Source of the DNA: Siniperca chuatsi
Lineage: Eukaryota; Chordata; Actinopteri; Centrarchiformes; Sinipercidae
Direction: 5' to 3'
Length of the DNA stretch: 64,000 nt
Assembly (NCBI RefSeq): GCF_020085105.1
Contig: NC_058064.1
Location: forward strand, 14,439,501 to 14,503,500
This document shows positions 1-11,400 of the stretch, one piece after another. Within the stretch, counting starts at the first letter, position 1, and each line of letters starts with the position of its first letter. The notes beneath the pieces were generated by a model. That model was not told where the DNA came from. It ran no database searches and was given only the letters and a program-made list of their open reading frames with translations. The position numbers and the translations under genes are program-made.

Positions 1-120
1 CTTGCTTTCTCCATACATTTACACCGTTTTTAGTTATTGCTATTAAATCATGAAATAGTATAACCAATATACTAATTTAGATATACCATGTTGCCTTCCG
101 GTGTTACTGATGTATGTGTG

Positions 121-300
121 TATCACTTCCTAACAAGGAACCCTTTATAGAGGGGTTTTAAATGGTAACTAATAGCTTCATTATTGGTTAATAAATAATT
201 TACTAATGTTTTATAGATCAGTTAAGAGTCATTAATAAAAACAAAGTTTGGTTTGCCAGGTTGTGACCAATCCCTTTGGCTGGTGCCTGTTCTCCTCCAG
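121..300. repeat. Fragment of the same repeat family as 10586-11098
   Basis: Shares blocks with the element at 10586-11098: accctttata near the end, repeated ttattaat/attaataa stretches, and the common block ccctttggctgg after a gccaggttg motif. It lacks one end, so it is a truncated copy. Confidence 0.55.
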
Positions 301-1213
301 CATCACACTAGCTTTTTGGCTCTTTCGTTCATATTTTTTTAATGAAATTTACTTCATAGTCTGTTGATCTTGGCCTGTTATCCTTATAGTCTTGTGAAAT
401 GATTTGTAATAAGCATGTTTTACATTGTTTTATAAATCAACTTAACTTCACTTTGCTCATGCTATACAGCCTATGTCCACCATGAGTCTAAGATGAAGTG
501 TTGAGGGTGTTATACAGGCAAGTGGGCAGCTCCCATTACAGATACTTTATTAAATTTGACCCACTGTGTACCTATACTTAGACATATCCACAATATTACA
601 TCCAGTAATTTCTGAGCTAGAAGTTCTGTACAGGCTGTCAGCTGCAGCTGCACTCACATCTGAAGGCCATTCACCTAAAGTTTAAAGGTCTAAGGATCAA
701 TTCACTGCGCCCAGAGAAGTTTTACGACAATTGTTGCAGCTGCAACAACAAAGCCACAGGACAAGCCTTTGAGATTTCCATGTAGAGTGGCGAATTTTAG
801 ATTACAGGATTTTGCTCTGCATGGTTGTCCCCTGTGTTTTCACTGGCCAGGCACAGCACAGCAGTGGTGAAAGGCAGATCGATGTGGAAGAGAGTTGATT
901 ATGGATGGTAACAAGTATCCACCTCAAGCAATTTGTCAGCTTTAAGATGAGGTATTTGAAGATCCAAACATTCCCAGTATAGGAGTCCCATTATTCATTC
1001 TTTGAGTGGAATAACTGGAAATATCCTCACAAACTGGAAATGGTATGGTCTGATGGAGAATCTTAAGAGTTGAGTTACAGGAAAAACAGGACTTCCTATC
1101 AGATTTTAGTTATTCTGGAAACCTCAGTTATGCTAACTAGAAGACGGCTGGTATAGTCTGCAGTGGTAGAGGATCTCAGTAAAAAACATGAACACAATTA
1201 ACCACATAGAGTC
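301..1213. other. Downstream flank of fbln1, no gene seen
   Basis: AT-rich sequence after the fbln1 D-form stop on the minus strand. No reading frame with recognisable protein similarity was found. The only structured item is an 18-bp perfect palindrome at 731-748 (TTGTTGCAGCTGCAACAA) with a central E-box-like CAGCTG. Confidence 0.5.
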
Positions 1214-1219
1214 TTTATT
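1214..1219 (-). promoter_or_regulatory. Candidate poly(A) signal for fbln1 D form
   Basis: TTTATT on the plus strand is AATAAA on the minus strand. It lies about 1.2 kb past the D-form stop. Another AATAAA lies near 1556, so the real site is uncertain. Confidence 0.3.
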
Positions 1220-1580
1220 ATTCACAGATGGTCGTGCAGTCTGATGGTACAAAACACAGTCAATGTTGAAAGCAAGTTCATAGATGATGCATTTTATTAT
1301 CAAATGAAGCATGTCACATCTGGCTTGTCAAAACATGAAATGGAGCGAATATCAAACAGTTCCACAGGTCAGCCAACAATCTATCATAGTGGCGCTCATG
1401 ATAACAAAGTCTGAATTCAAGTTAAACACACTAGACAGTGGTTAAGGCGATGACAGCACCCTGTTAATCTATTACATTATTTCATTCCACTCTTCTAAAA
1501 GGCACGCAACTTTCAACACATCTGGGGTACAGGTATCAAGTGACGAATGAGTCTATTTTATTGCATGAAAAATTACTTTT

Positions 1581-2081
1581 TAGCCACGCTAGCACTGTGG
1601 CTATATGGATGGCAATGGTTGGTTGGTCGGTTGGTCCACCACTTTGGTGTAGACTGAAATATTTCAACAACTATCAGATAGATCAGCAAAAATTTGGTAC
1701 AGATGTTTATGGTTTGCACATGACTTTGCCATTTGTGGTTTTGAGTGAAGTGTCTCAACAGCTATTGGATGGCTTGTCATAACATTTGGTACAGACATTC
1801 ATCCCCTGACTTTTCATCAGGTCAAAATTTCAATTTGTCTAATACTTTGGTTGATGACCAAATACTAATAATATTCTCAGCAGCCTCAGCTGTACTTTGT
1901 GTTTTAGTGCTAATTAGCAAATGTTAGCATGCTAACAGGCTAAACTGAGATGGTTAACATGGTATTATACCTGCTAAACATCAGCATGTTAGCATTGTCA
2001 CTGCAAGCATGTTAGCATGCTGACGTTAGCATTTAGCTCAAAGCCTAAGTACAGCCTCACAGAGCTGCTAACACGGCTACA
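1581..2081 (+). repeat. Interspersed repeat, about 500 bp, copy A
   Basis: Matches the reverse complement of 9427-9854 over most of its length, including the 14-bp palindrome GTTAGCATGCTAAC region, gctaattagcaaatgttag and the start block ggttggtc/cactttggt. The ends look like imperfect inverted repeats (tagccacgctagca and tgctaacacggcta), suggesting a non-autonomous DNA transposon. No protein-coding part is seen. I recognise the family from memory as abundant in percomorph fishes but cannot name it. Confidence 0.7.
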
Positions 2082-2403
2082 GAATCTTAGTCGAGTATCT
2101 TTTGATAATGTGTTCCTGTATTATTGGTAAATATTGGTAAATGACAAAGACCTGTTGTAAACTAATGACCTGGACGGGTTGCAAACTGCTTCTGTAACTG
2201 TTTTCTGTGCATCTAAAACACTTGCTAATGAACCAAATCCAATGATTTATCTTATTTCACACAAGAGCATTAACATTTGAGGTGTTTTTAAATGTTCAGC
2301 AAGATTAAGTGTGGCACCTCCAGATATTCAAAACTGTATTTAAATAATATTTGCCAAGTTGCATGTTGTATTGCTAATGCAGTATTTTCTTTCACAGCTC
2401 AGC

Positions 2404-5400
2404 TCAGAACCAGAACTCAGAGATGAAGACATGGATGATGACAATGTTGCGATAGGAAATGACGCCTGACTTGACATAGCTCATAGCCACCTCCAACACA
2501 AGGTTCTTGGGGCCAACGATATGTTTCACCTGCCGAACCACACCTGAGGAATGACACAAATTGGGATTAGCGATTGAAATTCAGTTTTGGAAGAGATATA
2601 AGTAAATGTAATATCTGTATATACTATTTAATAAAGGATCTGATAAAGAATTGACTGCCTGGTTCCAAGTGATACTCTCTTCTCTTACCAAAAATCATGT
2701 TTTGGTGGGAGCGCTTCTGCACGTCAAAAGAGAACTGGTCATCTGCAGCCAGGATGTGAAAGAAAACATCGGTGGCACCGGGTAGAGGAGCAGGGTTAGC
2801 CACCGCTGTCCGCAGGAAAACTATTTCTGTTGGAAGAATCAGTTTAAAGTTTCTATTATTTCTGATAGAAGCAAACCACAAAGTGCATTTCAAATCAGAT
2901 ATTTATGATACAATTAAACAATTGTTCTGTGGGTTGAAATAAGTAATTGAATCTTCTGCGCTGTGGCAGGTTGGTGGGTGGAAAGTTTTATTTCAATGAG
3001 GCTGCAAATAATTGTAGAATTTGCTATTACAACCTACTGACTTAACCCTTTCAGCCCCAAACACTTGTCTTTAACAGCCTCTCAAAAATATGGATGTATT
3101 GCACATTTTCCTTTTCAGAAGAACCAGGACTATTTGAAAATTAAGAATATTTTATGTAAATAGCTGCATTCAAGATGTATTATGGATTTTCTATAATGTG
3201 GAATTTAGGTTTGACTTGAAAACTATTGATACAAAATGCATTTTAATAGAATGCATAGAATTGTGAAGGTGTCAAATATGATAGCTCATTACAGAACAGT
3301 AATCCAACTAACTAATGGAGTCTGTGAGGTTTTTGGTGTGAGTGACAGCAACCATGGCCTTACAACAGTCTCATAACCAAAAAAAATAAAAATATAATTG
3401 TTCAACTGCAACAACAAACATTTGTTCAAAGTAACTTTTACTTAAGTCAAACCATGTCACCAGGCTTTCTGACTTCATAGGGGTCAAGACTCAACACGTA
3501 GAATGTAAAATATTTGACTAAAGCATTATAACCAATAAAAAGCCTCTGCCCCATTAAGGACTATGGGAAACAACCTAACTCCAGTGGGACTAATAGGGTT
3601 AAATCATGATACAGACTACTACAACATATTCACACCTGCACCATACTGCACCATACCAACTGGTGGACAAAGGTCATCAAGGCTGCATACTTCCTCACAA
3701 ACACATCTAAAAGCTGTTTCTAAGAACCTGCTGTACTTCCACCTCGTCTTACCCACTGATTCACTGAAGTCTCTGAAGGTTGGCAGAGAGAGGCCGAAGT
3801 AGGTGATGAGGTAGATGGGGTCGAGATTGCAGCTTATGTCGTTAGGTTGGCAGGCCTTAATACAACGCAAACTGACTGAAGCATCTTGTCTGAATCTGAA
3901 AAGGACAATGGAAAGGAGGCAAGATTGAAGGACAGAAGGAAAAGGGAGATTTATGACAAGGGAAGAGGAATACACACAATCTGAAGTGTGAATTTCCCAC
4001 AAGTTTAACCTATACAGTATACACCAGTATTCATAAGAAAAGGCTTTGACCAAAGCTCCACAGTTGAGTTGAGCAAGAAGAATCTGGCAACACCTGAATA
4101 GCCCCATAGACCTCCATGGTTAACCAAGGAACGGGTGTGTTAAAAAGAGGCCAAACCCTGTTTCCACAACCTAAAATCCTGTTTGTGGGGTTCCCCAACG
4201 TGAAGACAGTAGCGCTTTCAGACATAACCTCAGAAACTGCGAAGGGAGCAGAGCCATGTAATTAGCAGCAAGCAGGTGAGTCCAAGTTGTTCGCTAAGCA
4301 TGAGGCCAAAGCCACAAAGATGATTGTGTGGTATTCCACACCAACTAAATGCCACCAAGGAAAAACGGGATGGTAGAAAACCACACGAGGGTATGTAAGA
4401 ATGAATGTCATTTGATGTGATCCAATGACATCATATTCACATGGTAGACTAAGGAAAAAGATCTTTGAAAATAATTTTGACAGAATCAGCATAAAAGGCC
4501 AAATGACTGAAAAGTGTCTCTGCAAAGTAAGACTCCAAAAAATACGATACTATTATTATTATTATCATCATATAGCATTTCACTATTTTTACATAATTAA
4601 TCATCAACTTAGCATTTTGGAAAGTAGGTGGTTATATAATCCAAAGATTTAAGAGAATCATTACCTTATATATTTCATATCCGTGCATTTTCAATCAGTT
4701 CTATATAGTACATCAAACCCCCAAAACCACCAGGAGGAAAGTGGAACAGTGGAAAATTTGTCTGGCTGCATTTATACAACTGACCAACACAGCTACTGGC
4801 TTTTTGGTATCATTTACAGCAAATTAACTGATAACCACCCAATACCAACACTAAAAGCACCATCCATCATATGAGCTGTAATGCTGCTCCACCACTAATT
4901 GAGCCCCCATGCTGGCTGAGCCCCAGGTGCCCATAAATAAGTGCCACGCTTATTTTTCTTGCTGTCCGCTAAGGCGAGGCCTGTTTGATCCTATGGTGAG
5001 GCCGCTTGGAACAGATCATAGGAAAAATTGGTTTCAACATTAGAAATGACCACAGCAGAGGAAGCACGGGAGTAGTGGCAGAAACTATTGCCGGTGTGTA
5101 TGTTTGTGCTTCGATACTAAAGAGTGAAAAGCCATTTTTATCTGTCACTTTTTAATTCCAAACACATAGAAAGTACACTTAAAGGGAAGCTGCTGCACAG
5201 ACATGAGGTAGAGTGAAATGCCATCAATGCAAATTAATGCGCATGAACAATGCTTAAGAGATTCTCAACAGCTAATGAGCCCCATCTAGTGGTACAATGT
5301 CCTGATATTCTTACTATCTACTGCTACATCATATGCTAGAATAAATAACAACAGCTGAACAACAAGGGATTATTTTGTCATCTTATTGTTTTTTGGACCT

Positions 5401-8400
5401 GACATAACATTTCTTTGTCTCTGTGACAAATAAATGCATCCCCAAGACCACAGGACATATACAAATGCAATTCAATTGGCAATTTAGACTTTTTGCTTTG
5501 ATAACCAATACTTTACAATAAATTATTAAGTATTTTACTTGGGTTTTTTTTTTGGGGGGGGGGGGCAAAAGAGAGTTAGATGAGATTTTCAATACCACTC
5601 TCATGTCTGTGCATTAAATATGAAGCTACGGCAGTCAGTTAGCTTAGCATAAAGACTGAAAACAGCTAGCTTGGCTCTGCCCAAAGGTAATAAACGTTCA
5701 CCAACTCTATATCTCCTTTGTTGGGGTTATGCGTTGGACTATTTCTTGGCTAGGCACAGTGACTTCCGCTGGACAGAGCCAGGCTAACTGCTTCACCGTT
5801 TCCAGTTTTTGTGCAAAGCTAAGCTAACTGGCTGCTGACTGTTGCTTCATTTTTAGCAAACAAACATGAAAGTGGTATCAATCTTCTCATCTAACTCTCA
5901 GAAGGAAAGCCAAAAGGCACATTTCCCAAAATGTTCCTTTAATAGGAATAGTTTCTTCATATGAAATATTCAGTTCTGGCTTTCCATCTAGAGCTCAACA
6001 GCAATTAATCAGGGACAACCTTAAAATCCCCATTTACTGCAAAAAAGCTATCCGGAGTCCAGGATAGTTAACACAATAGCTAACACAACGACAAAGCAGT
6101 CTCTATTTGATACAATAGTCACCACTCAAATTCACCATAATAGACTGCTGTAGCATCATTTTAGCTTTGGGTGAATTATGGAGAGCTTTTCCACTCAACA
6201 AGAATGATAGATTTGGCCCTTATTAACTGCATTAAAGGTTAGATGGAAAGTTGGAGCTGTGACTCCAGTATGAAGAAAAGGATGGATGAAAATGAAAACC
6301 ACCATTATAATACACGAGTGGTGAGTACAAAATAGGGATAGACTTCAAACACTCCAAACTATTCTTTTAAATGTCACAGACTTGTAATATGGAAATGTTC
6401 TTCAGGGTCGGATGGACTGCTCGTGTGTGACAAACACAGCAATCTTGGCCATGTACAGATGTGCCATCCCATAGCGAATCAGCCTCATCTCTACAGTCAG
6501 TAAGAAGTCCCGGGGCTGGGATAAGGCACGGCGCAGGACAATCTCTCCTCCATGAGCCTGCTGCTGCACGATGAAGTATCCCTCCGTGTCTCCGGAGACT
6601 ATGTTGAGCAGCATTTTGTCTCCCAGCACGGAATTGGAGGGTCCCATCCGGAAAACATCAGCGGGGACGGGAGTGTTGGTGGGAAAGCTGATGTTGTAGA
6701 AGGAGATTCTCAGCGGGAGCAAGAAACACGACGCAGGATCCAGCGTGAACTCGCAAGTTACGCGCTCGCAACGGCTGAAAGGGAAAGAATGAAATACTCA
6801 TTGGATGGAGCGAAGAAACAGCTACATACGTGGGTAGAAAAAGAGAGAAAGGACAGAGAGAGGGCGTAATAGATGCAAGCTGGAGAGTGAGAGTTTGTGA
6901 CCGAAAACTACGGGCAAATGTCAGCAGTATGCCAAAGACAAACAAATCCACATCACAGGAAATATGAGTCAAATAAGAAAAGAGTGTAAAACGAGATAGA
7001 AGACAGGACGGAGTCTTAATACTAAACTGCAGACGAGTAAGATGCATCATGCTCAGCTGGGGACAATCAGCCCTTTTGTTTCAACAGCTCTCCATAACCA
7101 AGTAGCCATGGGCTCTCACCCCTGTGCTGGTTGTCGGTAGTTTGGAGGACATGCGAAAGACAGACAGCGGAATCCTCCCTGGATGTTGAAGCAGCTTTCA
7201 GAGACAGAACAGGTATGGCTCCCCGCTGCACATTCATCAATGTCTGAAAACACAGGGGGAAGCAAAGGTAAGACATTGGGAAAGTATGGGGAAGGGTAGA
7301 TAAGCGCCAACACAGGACCAAAGGTTTGTCTGCTGACCTTGGCATGTGCGTCTGTTGGAGGCGAGTGTGTAGCCTGTGGGTGGGCAGGTGCAATAAAAAC
7401 TTCCTGGGGTGTTGGAGCAGCGGTAGGAACACACATGACCTCCAGTAGGCAGGGCACACTCGTCAATATCTGAGAGCAGCAGAAAGTAAAAGCTAGTTGC
7501 TATCAAAAACAGAGATGCCAGATCAAAAGGACTTTATTTATTAAAAAGTGAGGGACATCTGTCGCAATTTATGGTGAGTAATGATGATTTTACACGTGAT
7601 CACTTCCAAGTTGATTTGCTACACTGCTAAGCACCTTGGAGTCCAACAGTACCTTCACATGTTTTCCCATCGATGTCACTCAGCTGGTAACCATGGCGAC
7701 AGTAGCACTGGTAGGAGCCATAGACATTGGCACACTCCTGGCTGCAAGGCTTTGCTTCACACTCATTGATATCTGTCAGCATACAGGCACAGATATAGAT
7801 AGAACATGTTTCTTTACAAGTCTACGTTCATTTGGAGATATTTTATATATATATATATATAAAGTATTAATGAATTAATGAAATGAAGAGTGATCTTACC
7901 TTCACAGTTTCTGCCGTCGTGGGACAGTTTGAAGCCAGTGGTGCAGCTGCACTGGTAGGACCCCTCTGTGTTCACACACTTGTGGGCGCAGAGTCGTCCG
8001 GGATAATGCCTGCACTCATTGATATCTAAAGAACACAGGGGACAGACATGAATTTGAGAGTCAGACTTTACAAGAGATCCCAATGCTAAAAAAAAACTTT
8101 CCACTTGTTTTATGCCACTTCTTTCGCCTCTACTCACTTTGATTCACTCACCTAAAGATACATTCCTGGCCTAAAAAGCCATGAAAGATTGCCCACTGAC
8201 AGCGAAAGGAGCCCTCTGTGTTATTGCAAACTTGGCCGATATTTTATCATTGAAACAAAAAGATAGTGATGAATTCGTACTGTACCTTCACACAGTTTGG
8301 TGATACTGTTGAAGATGAAGCCAATTTTGCATTCACAGCGGTAGGAGCCCACCAGGTTGACACAACCATGGCCGTTACATACTTTGCCTACACGACACTC

Positions 8401-11400
8401 ATCTACATCTGTAACATACAAGGGGAGAAATTACTCTTTAGTTACTCTTTCTTTAGTTTGATTAAGGGAAGGGTGACATGCAATGATTTCGTGCAGCAAA
8501 AAACACAATACTGGAGACTTTACAAACAGAAAATCGTTTTTTTTGGGGGGGGGACAGTATACCTTCACAACGTGTGCCGTCCTCAGTTATATGATAGCCT
8601 TGTCCACAGGTGACTGTGTTCCTGCGACAAGTGTAGGAGCCCACTGTGTTGATACAAGTCTGGCCAGGCTGGCATGGACTGGCACGGGCCACACACTCAT
8701 TTATATCTAATGAGAAAACACATTATTAAGCAAGCCAGCCCACCTTTTACCTGTGGAATGGTTTCACTTGAGTATGACACTAAGCTCACCGATACAGCTG
8801 CCGACGGCATCCTGAATGAAACCGTCTGCGCACTTTTCCTTTGGGTGGCAGCGGAACGAGCCTGCGGTGTTGTTGCAAAGAAAGTCTGGTCCACAGTTAT
8901 GGGTCCCCAACGTACACTCGTCTATGTCTGAAACAGCCAAGGAGGAAAAAAGTATCTAAGTATAAGTATACCATGCATACATTTTGTTTGAACAATTTTT
9001 TTACATGAAATACTATAAACTATAGGTCATGTCTTGGTTATTTTTACTACTTGATATCAAAGAACTAAAATTGCAGGATTAGAAAGGATTTTTTTGGTAC
9101 TCTCGTGGCAATTGTAACCCCCTTTATTGTGATATGGATATTTTTTTTGTGATTTTTACAGTGCTCCCGACTTGTTACCTTGGCAACTGTTGTTGTCTGT
9201 GAGTTCATACCCGGTGCCACAGCCGGTTTCCCTCTGACAGCGAAAGGAGCCCTCTGTGTTAATGCAAACTTGGCCGGAGACACAGTTGTGACTGCCAGTC
9301 AGACACTCATTAACATCTGAGGAGAGAGATACCCGCTCAAAATTAAGAAAAGCAGTCTATCCGTATATTAAAGCATTTTCAGTGGATTGTACAGTCACGT
9401 TTTGTTTATGGTAAATGAGACTCTACAGCCACACTAGCAGCTCTGTCAGACTGTACTTAGGTACGGCAGTGCTTTGAGCTAAATGCTAATGTTAGCATGC
9501 TCACGATGACAATGATAACATGCTCATGTTTAGCAAGTAGTTTAGCATGTTAGCATGCTAACATTTGCTAATTAGCACTAAACACAAAGTATAGAGGCTG
9601 ATTTGAATCTCATTAGTTTTGCAGGTATTTGATGATAAACCAAAGTATTGGACAAATTAAATTTTGTCCTGCTGGTTGCGCTAGATGAAAAAATTAAGGG
9701 ATCCCCAAGGGACTACAATTTATCCTGAAGCGAGACATGAATGTCTGTACCACATTTAATGGCAATCCATTCAATAGTTGTTGAGATATTTCTGGACCAA
9801 AGAGGTGGGCTGACCAACAGACATTGACACTGCTATTCCTAGAGCCATGCTGCGTAGAGGGGCTAAAATCCCTCATTTAAGAAGTAGGTGATTACATTTA
9901 AGATTTGTGGTGAAGTCGTACTTTCATTTACATTACTTACCCTCACAATTCACTCCATCCTTTTTCAGCTGATAACCAGCATGGCACGCACATGTACCAT
10001 TACCTACACACAACTGGGAGCAAATGGAGTCTGAAAACAGCAGAGAGACACATGGAGATAGACATCACAGTGTACAGTGTGTGTCCTAGATCACCGGAAT
10101 CATGCCACTGGCTGATGGAAGACAAAGCCACCAAGAGGCTGGTGCTTAAGCTTCTTACAGCTCCTATTATAACAAACAAAATCATATCACATTAAGAAAT
10201 GAAGGAGCCAAACCTCTACAGGTGTCCGATCCCTCTGGAGGCTTGGCAGTAACGTTGACCTCAGGATTTAGCTCTGTCCGTGGTTCTATGGAAGAAAAAG
10301 CCTCATTAAATGTTTGTGTTTTTCACCTGAAGCCAGCTAGGTGACAAAAGCTACAAGCCACGACACCAGTTGGCCGTGAGTTACCATTTGGAATGGTGTC
10401 TACAGATTAGCCTTGTGAATACCCCTGTGAACTAGTCTGTCTGTCTCTCTGGCAGCAATCTGCTCCACAGCTGCCACACCAAGGACATTTATCCAGCCCT
10501 TTATGGAAACAGGGCTGCTCTTTCTGCTCCTAGTAACGCTGCCTGTTTTGATGTGATGCACTGACTTCTTTTGAAAACCTAGCACTACCACTTTCTAATT
10601 AGGTACCCTTTATAAAGGCAAAGGAGAACAAATTTTGGGTCGCCAGGTTGAGACAAATCCCTTTGGCTGGTATTTATCCTTTTCTATTTTGTAATACTGC
10701 AGTTATAAATGTTGGAATCCCACTAACAAATGGCCATGAGTTCCCCAATTTCTAAAAAGCTAACAAGTCTGTAGTTATAAATGTTAATAAGTCATTAATA
10801 AAGGATTTCAATCATCCACTAACAAATGCTCATGAGTTTCTCACTTTCTAATAAGCCATCAAGTCGACAGTTGTATGTGTTAATAACAGGTTAATAAAAG
10901 GAGCTTGGACCAGATCACCTGCAACCCTTTTCTACAAATAAAAGTCAATGGGAGTTTTTACAACCTGACAATCCAAAAATTGTTCTTATTAATGGCTTAT
11001 TAATGATCTATAAAGCATTAGGAATCTGTATTAAACACTAATAAAGCCATTAGTTATGACTTATAAACCTTTTATAAACGCCTTATTAGAAAGCGGTACC
11101 AAATCATATTGTGCTAGAAGTCATTTGGCACCTAATGTGTGCAAATGGCCAAGTACATTGATTGTTTTGAGTGTGACGACCAGTAGCCATTCTTTCATGA
11201 TAAGACAGAGTGGAGCTAATCAAGACAACAGAAGACCAAAAGCACAAGACTGTTTTGCTCTTTAACCTTTATCGCTTGGTTTGATTTCCTCTGTTGTGTT
11301 TTTTCCACAGCAGGTTTCACTTGTGTATGCGCACTGTCTCCCCAGCAACAAACCCTGGAGCTTGCAGCTCAAACCCTGGCTGGCTGCCATCAGACCGAGC

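Noticed and set aside
731-748. 18-bp palindrome with central CAGCTG as a regulatory site
   Set aside because: A perfect palindrome, but isolated and without supporting context; noted only in the flank description.
3619-4107. 162-codon minus-strand frame
   Set aside because: Only 3753-3889 is real, as the first fibulin-1D exon; the rest is read-through into introns on both sides.
6552-7050. Frames on both strands overlapping the fibulin-1C exon
   Set aside because: The minus-strand frame ending at 6402 matches fibulin-1C; the others are shadows or read into the intron.
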